The notes beneath the pieces are model-generated. The model had not been told where the DNA came from. It made no database searches and saw nothing but the letters and a program-made list of their open reading frames with translations. This document shows, piece by piece, positions 5,985 through 14,906 of a DNA stretch of 39,738 nt (position 1 is its first letter; each line of letters begins with the position of its first letter). A program made the translations under genes and the position numbers. The stretch is from a virus. Where the stretch lies: the IMG/VR virus record IMGVR_UViG_3300038701_001473, positions 1 to 39,738 of that record; one strand, written 5' to 3'.

Positions 5985-7139
5985 CTAGTATTTGATACAC
6001 GCAAGAAGTGCGATATTGCGTGGGCGGGTTTCTGTACCGCCAGTGGCTCTCACACCTGCATTGTCGTTACCACCCCCGATTGATGTGTTGCTGCTATCGC
6101 CCACGAACTTTCCGCTGCTGCCACCGCCGCCAATCGCCCAAGTCCAAATCGCGTGATCGTGCGATTTAATCTCGTCTGTCTGCGCACTGCCAAAGCCTCG
6201 CCCACTATCTATACTGCGACCATCATCCCACCCACGAATGAACTCACCACGCAGATCGGGTATGTTAAAGGTGGTTGAACCGTCACCAGCACCGAAAGTG
6301 GTGCCAATAGCTGCGAACAGGTCCGCATAGGTCGTCCGAGAGATAGCTGCGCCGTTCGCCTTCAAATAGCCGGTTGGTGCCGCGTTTGCCGCAAACCAGA
6401 TGACCGTACCAGACGGAGTGCCCCCGCCTGACAATTTCCACGCGGCCCCATCATAAACCTGCGTCTCAGCAGCCGTGGTGTTGTAGATCGTGTACCCAGC
6501 CAGCGGGGACACGAGAGCATCGCGGGCAGTCTCCGTCATGCGCGGGGGAGTGAAGGGGCCTGTTGCGCCTTGGGGGAGGACCGCATCTATGCCAGTGTCT
6601 AGCTGATCAAGCGCCGCCGCTACATCGGCACCAGAAACGCCGCTATCGTTTGAAATGTCAGACGCAGCGAAGGTTGCGGCAACAATTACCGGGTTAAGCA
6701 CCAGCCATGCACCTGCCGCGCTGTCTGCGCTTGCGTCATAAACGCAATCAACGGGCTGGCCTGCTTTAATCTCACCAGCGGTCAAAACCGCGCTATCATG
6801 CAGCAGCTTCTTTGCGCCTAATGTATCTACGTTAAGCGTAGCTGCGCCCGTGTTATCAACATCTGGCAGCCATGTCAGGCGGATGCCATCAGCAAGGGCT
6901 GTAATCTGGCTGGTTGTGGCAAGAATATAAGCCGTGCCGCTTGCGCTGGCCGTTGAATTGGCCGCCGAAATATCTTCGCGGTATGCGCCAATGTCGCCGA
7001 CAATTCCGCGATCAGCGTTGTTACCACTCGCTACGGTCGTGACCCCCTCAGTGATAGACGTGCCGGTATTTCCCCCGCTTGTGCCAACCGTGCCCGCGCT
7101 TTGTGTCGGGTCGGTTGGGTATCCATATACGCCGCTCAT
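5985..7139 (-). CDS. Tail fibre / tail collar domain protein
   Basis: 384 aa. The N-terminal half is low-complexity, Ser/Thr/Gly/Ala-rich fibre sequence. Residues ~245-315 are a phage tail collar domain (GTVIWFAANAAPTGYLKANG, FGAGDGSTTFNIPDLRGEFI, RGWDDGR). The C-terminal end (KSHDHAI, ... ETRPRNIALLACIKY) is the usual terminus of collar-type receptor-binding fibres. It probably contacts the host surface. It lies downstream of the virion hydrolase and upstream of the DUF4376 gene, as expected for the adsorption module. Confidence 0.88.
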   Translation of the reverse strand: MSGVYGYPTDPTQSAGTVGTSGGNTGTSITEGVTTVASGNNADRGIVGDIGAYREDISAANSTASASGTAYILATTSQITALADGIRLTWLPDVDNTGAATLNVDTLGAKKLLHDSAVLTAGEIKAGQPVDCVYDASADSAAGAWLVLNPVIVAATFAASDISNDSGVSGADVAAALDQLDTGIDAVLPQGATGPFTPPRMTETARDALVSPLAGYTIYNTTAAETQVYDGAAWKLSGGGTPSGTVIWFAANAAPTGYLKANGAAISRTTYADLFAAIGTTFGAGDGSTTFNIPDLRGEFIRGWDDGRSIDSGRGFGSAQTDEIKSHDHAIWTWAIGGGGSSGKFVGDSSNTSIGGGNDNAGVRATGGTETRPRNIALLACIKY

Positions 7140-7150
7140 GTGCTAAATCC

Positions 7151-7741
7151 TTACCATAAAGACCAACCACCGCCACCACCCGTATAAGGGTTGCTGGATG
7201 AATTGGCATTGCTTGTAAAAGGTTGATCCGTACCGCCATAGGCCAGGCCGCTACCGCCTGAATTGCCGCTGTAAAGGCCATGGTTTGGCCCCCATTGCTG
7301 GCCTGCGCCGTCATAGCCATTAAGTTGGGTGGGCGATCCCGGTGATGTGTAGCCGATGACGTTGGCGGGGCCTTGTGGCGCATCGTAAACGGGCGTGGGC
7401 GCGCTTGCCGTATAGTTGCTATCGCCACCACTACTTTGCGGCAAAATCTGCGCTTGTGGCTGTTGCACTGGCGCTGTCGCGGCTATTTCCTCAATAGCAG
7501 CAACCACGTCTTGTTCTGTTAGGCCGTTGTAAGCTGGTGTGGGCATTGCCGTGGGCGTGTAAGCGCTGGCCTGCCTTGCTGGCGTTTGCGGCGTGTAAAG
7601 CGGCACCGGTTCTGGCGCGGGCACATAAAGCGGCTGTTCGGCTGGCACCCACTGCGCTTCTGTTGCCGGGTCAAAGAACCAGCGTGACCCTTGGGGGGCC
7701 TGTTGCTGGGCTGCCATCAGGCGCTCATAATAATCAATCAT
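7151..7741 (-). CDS. Pro/Gln/Gly-rich structural protein, 196 aa
   Basis: No family recognised. The N terminus (MIDYYERLMAAQQQAPQGSR) leads into proline-rich sequence and then a Gly/Ser/Asn-rich C terminus ending GGGGGWSLW. The composition and position between the virion hydrolase and the fibre suggest a flexible virion component or fibre linker. Only 11 bases separate it from the upstream gene stop. Confidence 0.65.
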   Translation of the reverse strand: MIDYYERLMAAQQQAPQGSRWFFDPATEAQWVPAEQPLYVPAPEPVPLYTPQTPARQASAYTPTAMPTPAYNGLTEQDVVAAIEEIAATAPVQQPQAQILPQSSGGDSNYTASAPTPVYDAPQGPANVIGYTSPGSPTQLNGYDGAGQQWGPNHGLYSGNSGGSGLAYGGTDQPFTSNANSSSNPYTGGGGGWSLW

Positions 7742-7752
7742 CGCAACCTCGT

Positions 7753-10095
7753 TTAATAGAAGGCACTGCCAAGGCTATCAGCCCATGCATCGTGGGCGCT
7801 TGCACCTGTACCGCCGCTGTTGCCCGTGACGCTGGCGTAGGTTGGTAGGCCGGTGTTATCCTGCCAATTCGGTGTGTTTTGCGTGGGCCGGTTTGAACCT
7901 TGCACGAAGCCTTGCCGCGCCGCCGCTGTTGGTGACAACGACATGGGCTGATTGGCCTGGTAATTGTTAAAGGCCATGCCACCTAGCCCACCTAGGGCCG
8001 CACCAATTGGCCCGCCAATCATGCCACCAAGGGCCGTTCCTGCCATAGGGGCGATGCGGTCGGTGCTGAACATGCCAGACAGAAAATCACTGATGCCATC
8101 CATGGGTGTTTGGCGTGGGTTGCGCGGCGCACTTGGCGGCTGTGCTGGCAACACTATCGCGCTATTATCCACCGGGCGGGCGACCGGGTTAGGCACGTTA
8201 CCAAACTGCGATGATGGGGCAGGAACCGATGGGCCGGGAATTGAAAACGGTGTTGCGGTCGGCGCTGCAAACGGGTCAACACCCTGCAAAGCCCGGTTGC
8301 CGTAATTGGTCAACATAGCCTGCTTGGACGGTCCAGCCGGTGCCGCTGGCGCTACTGGTACGGCAACCCGGTAGGTCTCTTGAATGGTGCGTGGTGGCGC
8401 TGGTGTTTGCGCTACCGGTGCCGGGGCAGGCGCGCGACCCATGGCCATTTCAGCCGCCGATTGATTGGCAAACGAACTATTCGTCACCGCTTGCCGGTTG
8501 CCGCGTTCCCATTGCTCATAGGCAGGGTTTGCCACCTGTCGTGTGCGGGTTTCATACTGGAATTGATCGGGTGAACGTGGTTGTGGTGATGAATAGGTGC
8601 TGGCCTGCGATACGCGAAACTGCGGTTGCGTGCGGCTGTCCGGCGAAAGGGCGGCGTTAAACGCCTGATTGATGCGAGCGCTATTGTCTGAGAAACTGCC
8701 ACCGGATGCGGTATTGCGGGATGCATCGCTAAAGGCTTGGTCTATGCGCTGGCTGCCCATGGATTGTGGGGCGGGTAAGGCTTGGCTTATAACGGGTGTA
8801 ATAGGGGCCGCGCGGGCGGCGTCCATAGATGACAAGGCCGCACGCTCATAGCTGGTCAGGTTGGCGTTTGGGCTGGCGAGCGGTGCCGGGTTTGACTGCA
8901 TGGCTGCGCTGCGGGGCATTGGCCCCGGCACCATCGTGGAAATGCGCGGCTGTTCACCGGCCTGCAAACGGTTAAACGTTGGTGACTGGCGGGCATAGTC
9001 TGGAATGGGGCCGGAAACGCTAAAACGACCGCTAGGCCGCGCGCCCATGTGCACATGCCCACCCGAGCTTTCGGGATAGAAAATAAGCTCGCGCCCACCA
9101 CCGGCTAAACCAGCTTCAAGCAGCGCTACGTTTTGTGCCTCTGTCAAATTTCGGCGGCGAACGTCTAAAGCATCACCGCTTTTGTGCAGGCTGTTTGCGG
9201 CTCCATACGTCGCGTTTTGTGGCCTGCGTCCTTCCGTGACGGTAAACTGACCTGCGTTAGAATTCGCCATCAGGTCCAGCATGTTTTGGGCGGCTGGTGA
9301 AAGGCCATCAACAGTAGCCCCAGGCTTAACTTCAAATCCGGGCTGGTTGGCGATGTAACCACCAAGGGTGCGCTCTTGCATAGGCGCGCCCGGTAGCGGT
9401 GCTGAAGGGGCTTGCGTCGGTGTGTTAGGGCGTGCCGTGGGGTTAGGCACTTGCGGCGTCATAGCCGCCGTCATCATAGATGGGGTTGCGGGTGTAGGCG
9501 GCGCGATGGCTTCCAATTCTTGCGCATTAAAATCATTCGCAGGATCGGGTCTTTGCGGGCCGCTTTGCCTCGTCATACCCGTGACATTGCCTAGTGTGAC
9601 TTCACCTGAACGCCAATTCCGTGACGGTTCGGTGCCATGGTAGTGGACGGCATCGCCCACACCGAAGCGTTGTGCGCCCGCTTCAATCATCGGGTTTATC
9701 CAACCCTCAAGATTGCGACGGTCGCTGTGGTTGGGGTTGGCGTAGTGCAAGCTATCGCCAACAATGGAAGGCGCGCCATCCAGTCGGGATTGCAGATGGC
9801 CGGTTACAATGTTCTGCACATAATCCGGGGCACTTGGCGCGCGATCAACTGAGCCGTAAGGGCTTAGCCGCGATGGTCCGGTAATTTTGGAAAACGCCCG
9901 GTTTTCGTTCAGTACACCTTCAACGGTTGATGGAAAATCTGGTGACGCGACCCTATTTAGGATAGTATCTGTGACCGCTGCCACCATTCTGGCGTATTCT
10001 TGCGGATGACTGCTTCGGATGTGATGCGGCACTTCTGTCGCCACCACTCGCCCGATATAGTCCACGTCCTGTTCTGTGAGGTTTAATTCAGACAT
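7753..10095 (-). CDS. Large virion protein with two peptidoglycan-hydrolase domains (SleB-like and M15-like)
   Basis: 780 aa. Residues ~8-150 resemble cell-wall hydrolase SleB/Hydrolase_2 (DYIGRVVATEVPHH, VTDTILNRVASPDFPSTVEG, RAFSKI). Residues ~270-365 resemble a zinc peptidase of the M15/DacB type (TEGRRP, SLHKSGDALDVRR, GGHVHMG), with the His/Asp/His-x-His residues needed for zinc. The remaining ~400 residues are low-complexity Pro/Ala/Gln/Ser-rich with a Gly-rich possible membrane-active stretch near residues 685-720. It probably drills the cell wall during DNA ejection. The ATG at 10095 (AAAGGG ribosome site) overlaps the divergent plus-strand ATG in a CATG. Confidence 0.85.
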   Translation of the reverse strand: MSELNLTEQDVDYIGRVVATEVPHHIRSSHPQEYARMVAAVTDTILNRVASPDFPSTVEGVLNENRAFSKITGPSRLSPYGSVDRAPSAPDYVQNIVTGHLQSRLDGAPSIVGDSLHYANPNHSDRRNLEGWINPMIEAGAQRFGVGDAVHYHGTEPSRNWRSGEVTLGNVTGMTRQSGPQRPDPANDFNAQELEAIAPPTPATPSMMTAAMTPQVPNPTARPNTPTQAPSAPLPGAPMQERTLGGYIANQPGFEVKPGATVDGLSPAAQNMLDLMANSNAGQFTVTEGRRPQNATYGAANSLHKSGDALDVRRRNLTEAQNVALLEAGLAGGGRELIFYPESSGGHVHMGARPSGRFSVSGPIPDYARQSPTFNRLQAGEQPRISTMVPGPMPRSAAMQSNPAPLASPNANLTSYERAALSSMDAARAAPITPVISQALPAPQSMGSQRIDQAFSDASRNTASGGSFSDNSARINQAFNAALSPDSRTQPQFRVSQASTYSSPQPRSPDQFQYETRTRQVANPAYEQWERGNRQAVTNSSFANQSAAEMAMGRAPAPAPVAQTPAPPRTIQETYRVAVPVAPAAPAGPSKQAMLTNYGNRALQGVDPFAAPTATPFSIPGPSVPAPSSQFGNVPNPVARPVDNSAIVLPAQPPSAPRNPRQTPMDGISDFLSGMFSTDRIAPMAGTALGGMIGGPIGAALGGLGGMAFNNYQANQPMSLSPTAAARQGFVQGSNRPTQNTPNWQDNTGLPTYASVTGNSGGTGASAHDAWADSLGSAFY
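10033..10061 (+). promoter_or_regulatory. Weak candidate promoter for the plus-strand island
   Basis: TTCTGT (10033-10038), 17 bases, then TATAGT (10056-10061), 33 bases ahead of the secreted-protein ATG at 10094. The -35 is a poor match to sigma70; a promoter is needed here if the two plus-strand genes are expressed independently of the late operon. Confidence 0.3.
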
Positions 10096-10429
10096 GAACA
10101 AAGCCCTTTGCGCATTATTGCTCGCTTCCATGCCCTTCGCTGCCATGGCTTCAGGCACGGGAACATCGCGGACGTGCCAGTTTGAAAACGGCGTCCAAGT
10201 AGACTTTTTTATTGGTTGGGATGGGTCTTCGGTTCTCGTTTATGACAACGAAACGGAAGTGGAGGCGGTGGCATTACGCCTCAACGGCGCAATGACCTTC
10301 GTTTCAGATGACGGTCAGCAAACTTGGCTGGCAACCATTGGCAACACTGGCGCAATAGCTGGCTTTAATGACGGTGAAGTAGTCAACGCCGATATAGGTC
10401 AAGGGCAATGTCAGGAACTAGACGTTTGA
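10094..10429 (+). CDS. Secreted/periplasmic protein in moron-like island, 111 aa
   Basis: A clear Sec signal peptide (MNKALCALLLASMPFAAMAS) with an AxA-type cleavage near residue 19. The mature protein is small, beta-rich in appearance, and has a Cys near each end (TCQFENG and QGQCQELDV) that could form one disulfide. The layout recalls small periplasmic inhibitors such as the MliC lysozyme-inhibitor fold, but similarity is weak and only suggestive. It runs opposite to the surrounding late genes and its ATG overlaps the ATG of the virion hydrolase. It may act in the host periplasm, for example superinfection exclusion or protection from lysozyme. Confidence 0.7.
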   Translation: MNKALCALLLASMPFAAMASGTGTSRTCQFENGVQVDFFIGWDGSSVLVYDNETEVEAVALRLNGAMTFVSDDGQQTWLATIGNTGAIAGFNDGEVVNADIGQGQCQELDV

Positions 10430-10434
10430 TGCTA

Positions 10435-10452
10435 ACCACCTGTCGTGGTGGT
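10435..10452 (+). other. Hairpin between the two plus-strand island genes
   Basis: ACCACC-tgtcgt-GGTGGT forms a perfect 6-bp stem with a 6-nt loop. It lies between the secreted-protein gene and the second membrane-protein gene. There is no T-tract, so it is more likely an mRNA-stabilising or translation-control hairpin, or an operator, than a terminator. Confidence 0.45.
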
Positions 10453-10479
10453 GTCGAGTGAAAACATGGAGATGAAGCA

Positions 10480-10680
10480 ATGTTTTTTGTAATAATTTAC
10501 TTCTTGGCCTTGGCATTTTTTTTGCTGGCCCTGCGTTTGCCCGAACCACGCCAATATAAGAACCGGTATTTGTCAGCGGAGCACCGCGACCTCGATTTTG
10601 GCTCCTATGATGAGGATTGGGAACAAAGGCATTTGATGGACAGAATTGAATTGCACCAATCAGCCCAAAAAGAAGCGTGA
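10480..10680 (+). CDS. Small membrane protein in moron-like island, 66 aa
   Basis: The first ~20 residues (MFFVIIYFLALAFFLLALRL) form one membrane helix; the remainder is charged and Tyr/Glu/Asp-rich and probably cytoplasmic. The purine-rich GGAGATGAAGCA leader supports the ATG at 10480. The stop lies two bases from the end of the opposing internal virion protein gene. No family recognised. With its secreted neighbour it forms a two-gene envelope-targeted cassette. Confidence 0.65.
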   Translation: MFFVIIYFLALAFFLLALRLPEPRQYKNRYLSAEHRDLDFGSYDEDWEQRHLMDRIELHQSAQKEA

Positions 10681-10682
10681 CA

Positions 10683-12740
10683 CTAGCCACCATAGGCTTG
10701 TGGGTTGGGTTGATAGGCAACAGCGGTTGATGCGCCAGCCGCATTGGATGCCATGCCTTGTGCGGCCTGCCTTGAGGCTGTGCGGGCCTGTTGTTTACCA
10801 ATCTCACCAAAGATAACCGCTAGTTTCTGCGGGTCTGTCTCGGTTAGCATATCGATCAAAATACGGCGTTCAGTGCCGCCAATACCGCCCGGCAAACGCC
10901 GAATGATGCGCGCTGCCGATTGCCTTAAAGCAGACAAAATACCCCCGCCGCCTGATGCAACATCTGCCCCAAGCTCCGCAAGCATCTGCATAGCCTCGCC
11001 ATCAGCTTGCGCCAGATTATAAGACGTTTGCGAGCCACCAGTAACAGCTTGCCTTGATGCAGCAATTTCGCGCTGTGCTGCGATGTGGCGGGCAAAATCG
11101 TCTGCTGCTTCCTCGCTACCAAACATGGCGCGGATGGCCTGTAAGCGGTTGCCGCCTGGGCGCAGTTGGGTGGTTGCATCCGCCATATCTTGGATACGCC
11201 CGCCGAAGCGGTTAGCCGCTGTGATGCGAGCCAAGGCGCGTTGAGGCGCTGTCGCGTTCTGCATCCAGTTGCGAAGCTGGTCTGCTGACATGCGGTCAAA
11301 CTCGCGACCTACCGGCATCCCATCAATCCCTGACATTAGGGTGGAATGCAAATTGTCCGCTTCGCGCAATGCGGGGTTTGCAGCTTTCATAATGCGATCA
11401 AGCGCCCCACGAAGTTGCCCCGGCCCATACGTGCCACGGGTAGCCCCGGCTCGCGACCCCATGTCTGCAATATCATCGAAGGCATAGCGCATGTAATGCA
11501 GCGCGCGGATATCAATGTCTGGCAAATCATCCAAAACCTTGCCCGCATCGTCAAAGACATCTGGAAAGCGAACGCCAGCCCTAATTAACTCCGGGTCGTT
11601 CCTCACCATTGTTTGTGCACGCCTCACCGCTTGCCGACCAGCCGGAGTATTGAAAACCATTTTTAGGGTGCGGTTCTGGCCGCTAACCGTTCCCTGTACC
11701 CGTTCGTAAAGCGGGCGCGTCTGCTGGCGTACTGCTTGCCTATATTGGCTTTCAATCTGGCTTGGCGGCGTAAGGCGGAACCGATCCGGCACAAGCCCTG
11801 CATCTGCTCGGCTGCGAATAGCGCGCGGGGCATCTTGCAGCCGGTTTTCGACAAAATCGTCAAGGCGACGGCCAGAACTAAGGCCTGTAGCAGTGCCTGG
11901 TGTGTCGCGCACGGCACGCGCTAGACCGCGCGTTGAATTTCCCGTTTCAAGCAATGACCCACTTACGCCATCGCGGCGCATTTGGTCCAAACGTCCGCGC
12001 GCCTGTTCTGCGGTTAGCCCGTCATCATCCAAACGCCTTGCAATGCGGCGCAAGGCACCTTGACGCGCGTTAACAGGTGTCACACCATCACGCATTGTGC
12101 CACGTGGGATTGCACGACTAACGCCCCTAGCTAGTCCTGAAATGCCCTCAACAGCGCCACCAATACCACCCCCAGCAACAGCACCAAGTGCCATGCCTCC
12201 AAGTGCATTTTGCGACCTTTCTTGTAAAGTGTCACCCTCACCAAATCCAACAACGCCGCCCGCAACGCCGCCTGTGCCCGCCGCTTGTGCAACGCGCCCC
12301 AAGCCCGTTGATGCGGTAGGCAACGCCACACCTAGCGAACGCGCCGCACCCATGGGGGCTAAAATGCTCGTTCCTAAGCCTAGCGTATCAGATGCAAGGC
12401 GCTCAATGGAACCTTGCCGCCTTTCTGCATCTTGTGAAGCGCCAGCATCCCGTGCCCGTGCCCGTTCCCAAGCGCCATCAATGCCGCCGCCCGTAGCAAT
12501 ATCTTGCACTGCATAGCCAGCCGCACGGACTTCATCTGCAAAGGGAACCATATCACCGGCACGCTGGAAAAAATCTGTGGCGACTTGAGAGATAGAGCGG
12601 TCTGCGTCACCTAGTGCTGAGCGCTGGCCTGATTGTCCACCGGCAACTTGCTGCCGCACCACACGTTGAATAACAGCCGGGTCTGTTCCTTCTGGGAAAT
12701 TCAAAACCGTCCCATCAGCAAGGCGCGCCTCAATCGTCAT
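10683..12740 (-). CDS. Internal virion/ejection protein, 685 aa
   Basis: Starts MTIEARLADGTVLNFPEG, an N-terminal motif (Ile-Glu-x-x-L-x-D-G-x-x-L-x-F-P) common in large phage internal virion proteins. Residues ~125-215 are Gly/Ala-rich and probably membrane-active (LGGMALGAVAGGGIGGAVEG). The rest is helical and charged, with long Arg-rich segments. It sits in the ejection-protein cluster just upstream of the hydrolase. It is expected to leave the capsid with the DNA and form part of a trans-envelope channel. No enzymatic motif seen. Confidence 0.75.
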   Translation of the reverse strand: MTIEARLADGTVLNFPEGTDPAVIQRVVRQQVAGGQSGQRSALGDADRSISQVATDFFQRAGDMVPFADEVRAAGYAVQDIATGGGIDGAWERARARDAGASQDAERRQGSIERLASDTLGLGTSILAPMGAARSLGVALPTASTGLGRVAQAAGTGGVAGGVVGFGEGDTLQERSQNALGGMALGAVAGGGIGGAVEGISGLARGVSRAIPRGTMRDGVTPVNARQGALRRIARRLDDDGLTAEQARGRLDQMRRDGVSGSLLETGNSTRGLARAVRDTPGTATGLSSGRRLDDFVENRLQDAPRAIRSRADAGLVPDRFRLTPPSQIESQYRQAVRQQTRPLYERVQGTVSGQNRTLKMVFNTPAGRQAVRRAQTMVRNDPELIRAGVRFPDVFDDAGKVLDDLPDIDIRALHYMRYAFDDIADMGSRAGATRGTYGPGQLRGALDRIMKAANPALREADNLHSTLMSGIDGMPVGREFDRMSADQLRNWMQNATAPQRALARITAANRFGGRIQDMADATTQLRPGGNRLQAIRAMFGSEEAADDFARHIAAQREIAASRQAVTGGSQTSYNLAQADGEAMQMLAELGADVASGGGGILSALRQSAARIIRRLPGGIGGTERRILIDMLTETDPQKLAVIFGEIGKQQARTASRQAAQGMASNAAGASTAVAYQPNPQAYGG

Positions 12741-13894
12741 TGGATTAGGTTTCCTTGCTCGTCAAAGTTAAGGACTTGCCGCCCACCACCTGTGCTGGGA
12801 ACTTGAACATCATCAGGGGGGCCTTGTTGGGTCATTTCACTGATGAACGCCTCAACCGCTTGTGGGGTTGGCTCAACGCCTTCCAACAGCAAGAAACCGC
12901 GCGCAACGTGCTCTTGGAAGTTGCGCAATTCACGCTGGAAGGACTCAGGGTCTTGCGTGGTAGCAAGGTTAGCCAATGCAGCTTCTGCACGCTGGCCTTC
13001 ATAGTCTGTAATCTGCCCGCCGCCCTTGAGCGCTTCACGGGCCTGCATGAACGCCTGCCCGCCTAGCCGTTCAATATCAGCGCGAACGTTCACCGCGCCT
13101 TGCACAGCGGATAAAGGAGATTGGCCACCACCGAACCATTCAACATAGTTTCGCGGGTTAACCTGTGGAGCCAAGGCACCTTCATAAGCCCCGGTTGCCC
13201 GTTCAAGGTTGGGGTCGTTCATAATTTCTTGCGCAAGCTGGATAGCTGGGCCAGCAGACGCGCGGGCGGTAGCAAGCGCCTGTTGCCGTTCTTGCGTTTC
13301 TTCGGCGTTGGGATCAAAGCCCGCCATATCTTGAAAAACAAACTCGCCTGTATCAACAAACCGTTGCCGCCCGTTGGCATCTTCCATGATGCGGCGTTCT
13401 TCCGGCTGCGCAGGCGGGCGCAAAGCCTCACTTAGCAGCGCCGTGTTGCCCGATGATACAAGCGCCTGGATTTGGTCCTCTGACATATCCGGGCGCATAT
13501 TGCGCAAAGCTGTAATCGTCGCGTTCTGGCGTTCGCTTTGCTGGCGCTGCTCTTGGTCCAACATGCGGCCCTGCATAGCCCCCGATGGGCCGCCTGCTAA
13601 GCCACGCTCAAGAATGCCAGCACCCATGCCCATAAGCATGTTGGAGTTATTGCCAAGAAAGTCGCCAACGCCGCTGAACATGCCCGGGGCGCGCGTCTGT
13701 GCGGCCTGTGCCTGTGGTGTGGGCTGTGGGGCCTGTTGCTGCAACACTTGGCTTAGGATGCCCTGTGGGGGCATATTTGGGCGCGGTGTAGGGTTGGGTG
13801 GCGGTGCGTTTCGATAACGGCCTAGCATGTCGTTATAAGGGCGGCCTGCATTGGCAAAGCCGCGATTGATGACCATATCAAGAATGCCTTGCAT
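12737..13894 (-). CDS. Internal virion protein, 385 aa
   Basis: Begins MQGILDMVINRG, then a Pro/Asn/Gln-rich section and a Gly/Met-rich stretch (NNSNMLMGMGAGILERGL), and finally a helical Gln/Glu-rich C-terminal half. The ATG at 13894 is preferred because a GGAGG site lies eight bases upstream; the TTG at 13909 would span that site. Its end overlaps the start of the 685-aa gene by four bases. Position and composition point to a second ejection protein. Confidence 0.7.
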   Translation of the reverse strand: MQGILDMVINRGFANAGRPYNDMLGRYRNAPPPNPTPRPNMPPQGILSQVLQQQAPQPTPQAQAAQTRAPGMFSGVGDFLGNNSNMLMGMGAGILERGLAGGPSGAMQGRMLDQEQRQQSERQNATITALRNMRPDMSEDQIQALVSSGNTALLSEALRPPAQPEERRIMEDANGRQRFVDTGEFVFQDMAGFDPNAEETQERQQALATARASAGPAIQLAQEIMNDPNLERATGAYEGALAPQVNPRNYVEWFGGGQSPLSAVQGAVNVRADIERLGGQAFMQAREALKGGGQITDYEGQRAEAALANLATTQDPESFQRELRNFQEHVARGFLLLEGVEPTPQAVEAFISEMTQQGPPDDVQVPSTGGGRQVLNFDEQGNLIQ

Positions 13895-13895
13895 C

Positions 13896-14906
13896 TTAGA
13901 AGCCTCCAAACAGGCCAGCAGCCGTTAGACCGTATCCCAAGCCCATTTCAAGCGGGGATTTGTAATTAGGGTTTGGTGCTGAAACTTGCGCCGTTGATGT
14001 GCCGTAATTGTTGACCACGCCCTGCAACAGGCCGCCAAAATTGTTAAGCTCTGACAGTGTGGCCGTGTGATCGGCGTTGAACTTGGCCAAATCCTCATCC
14101 AATTGACGGGCGGCCAAGTCTTCTTCCATCGAACCGACTTGCAGCATCGTGTCGTATGGGGCCAATTGCGCGGCATACATGGCCGGGGAAAGCTGGCCAC
14201 CGGTAAAGACGTTCTGATTGCCTGTCTGCATGGCATTGAAGGCCGAACCGGCTGCGTTGTTGGCCAAGCTGTCTTGTGCCTGCGCCCCGGAAAGCAGGGC
14301 GTTGGATGCGCTCATCTGGTTGGCGCGTTCCATGTTGTAATTCTGCGAGCGAATGCCGGATGCCATCTGGCCAATGCTATCGGCTAGGGTTTTCTGATGT
14401 GTACCAGAGCCGCCACGCCCTATTGTGCCCATCTGGTCAGTGATAGCCGTTCCCATTGTGGTGGCGTTGTCGCTGATCATCTGATCAATGTAGGGGTTAC
14501 CGTTAAGGTTGTTGCCCGCCGCTGTATTCATGTTTTGGGAAACGCCAATAGCCGCTTCTGGCCGGTAAGAACCATCAGCCGATCGAGCCAGGTTGCCGAT
14601 CATGCCTTGCTGCTGGCCGGTTAGACCGCCGCCCTGCAAGATGCCTTCAAGGCCCTGGTTGGCTAGGGATGCGCTTGCATTGCCCTGCGAGGCAACGTCA
14701 AACATGCCTGCCATGGCTTGCTGTGTTGGCTGGCTGTAGGGAACAACGGTGCTAAAGTCTGGCGTTTTGGGCTTTAGCGCGCCCTCGGCATAGGCCGTTT
14801 CAATATCCGCACCAAGCGTTTCCAAGCCACCCTGCGCCCATTCAGGCGGGGCGTTATTGTTGACCGTTGTGGTCGTGCTCGTTGGCCGGTTTGATCCACT
14901 AGACAT
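13896..14906 (-). CDS. Internal virion protein, 336 aa
   Basis: A Thr/Asn-rich N terminus (SNRPTSTTTTVNNNAPPEWA) is followed by an Ala/Gly/Gln/Asn-rich, mostly helical body and a C terminus with a short hydrophobic end (LEMGLGYGLTAAGLFGGF). No enzyme motif is present. It overlaps the GNAT-like gene stop by one base and lies in the internal-protein cluster, so it is probably a third ejection or inner-core component. Confidence 0.7.
   Translation of the reverse strand: MSSGSNRPTSTTTTVNNNAPPEWAQGGLETLGADIETAYAEGALKPKTPDFSTVVPYSQPTQQAMAGMFDVASQGNASASLANQGLEGILQGGGLTGQQQGMIGNLARSADGSYRPEAAIGVSQNMNTAAGNNLNGNPYIDQMISDNATTMGTAITDQMGTIGRGGSGTHQKTLADSIGQMASGIRSQNYNMERANQMSASNALLSGAQAQDSLANNAAGSAFNAMQTGNQNVFTGGQLSPAMYAAQLAPYDTMLQVGSMEEDLAARQLDEDLAKFNADHTATLSELNNFGGLLQGVVNNYGTSTAQVSAPNPNYKSPLEMGLGYGLTAAGLFGGF

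Noticed and set aside
12737-14906. Tail tape-measure interpretation of the 385-aa and 336-aa proteins
   Set aside because: Their length is far too short for a tape measure, and the genes lie with ejection-type proteins after an adaptor/nozzle pair, which fits a short-tailed virion.
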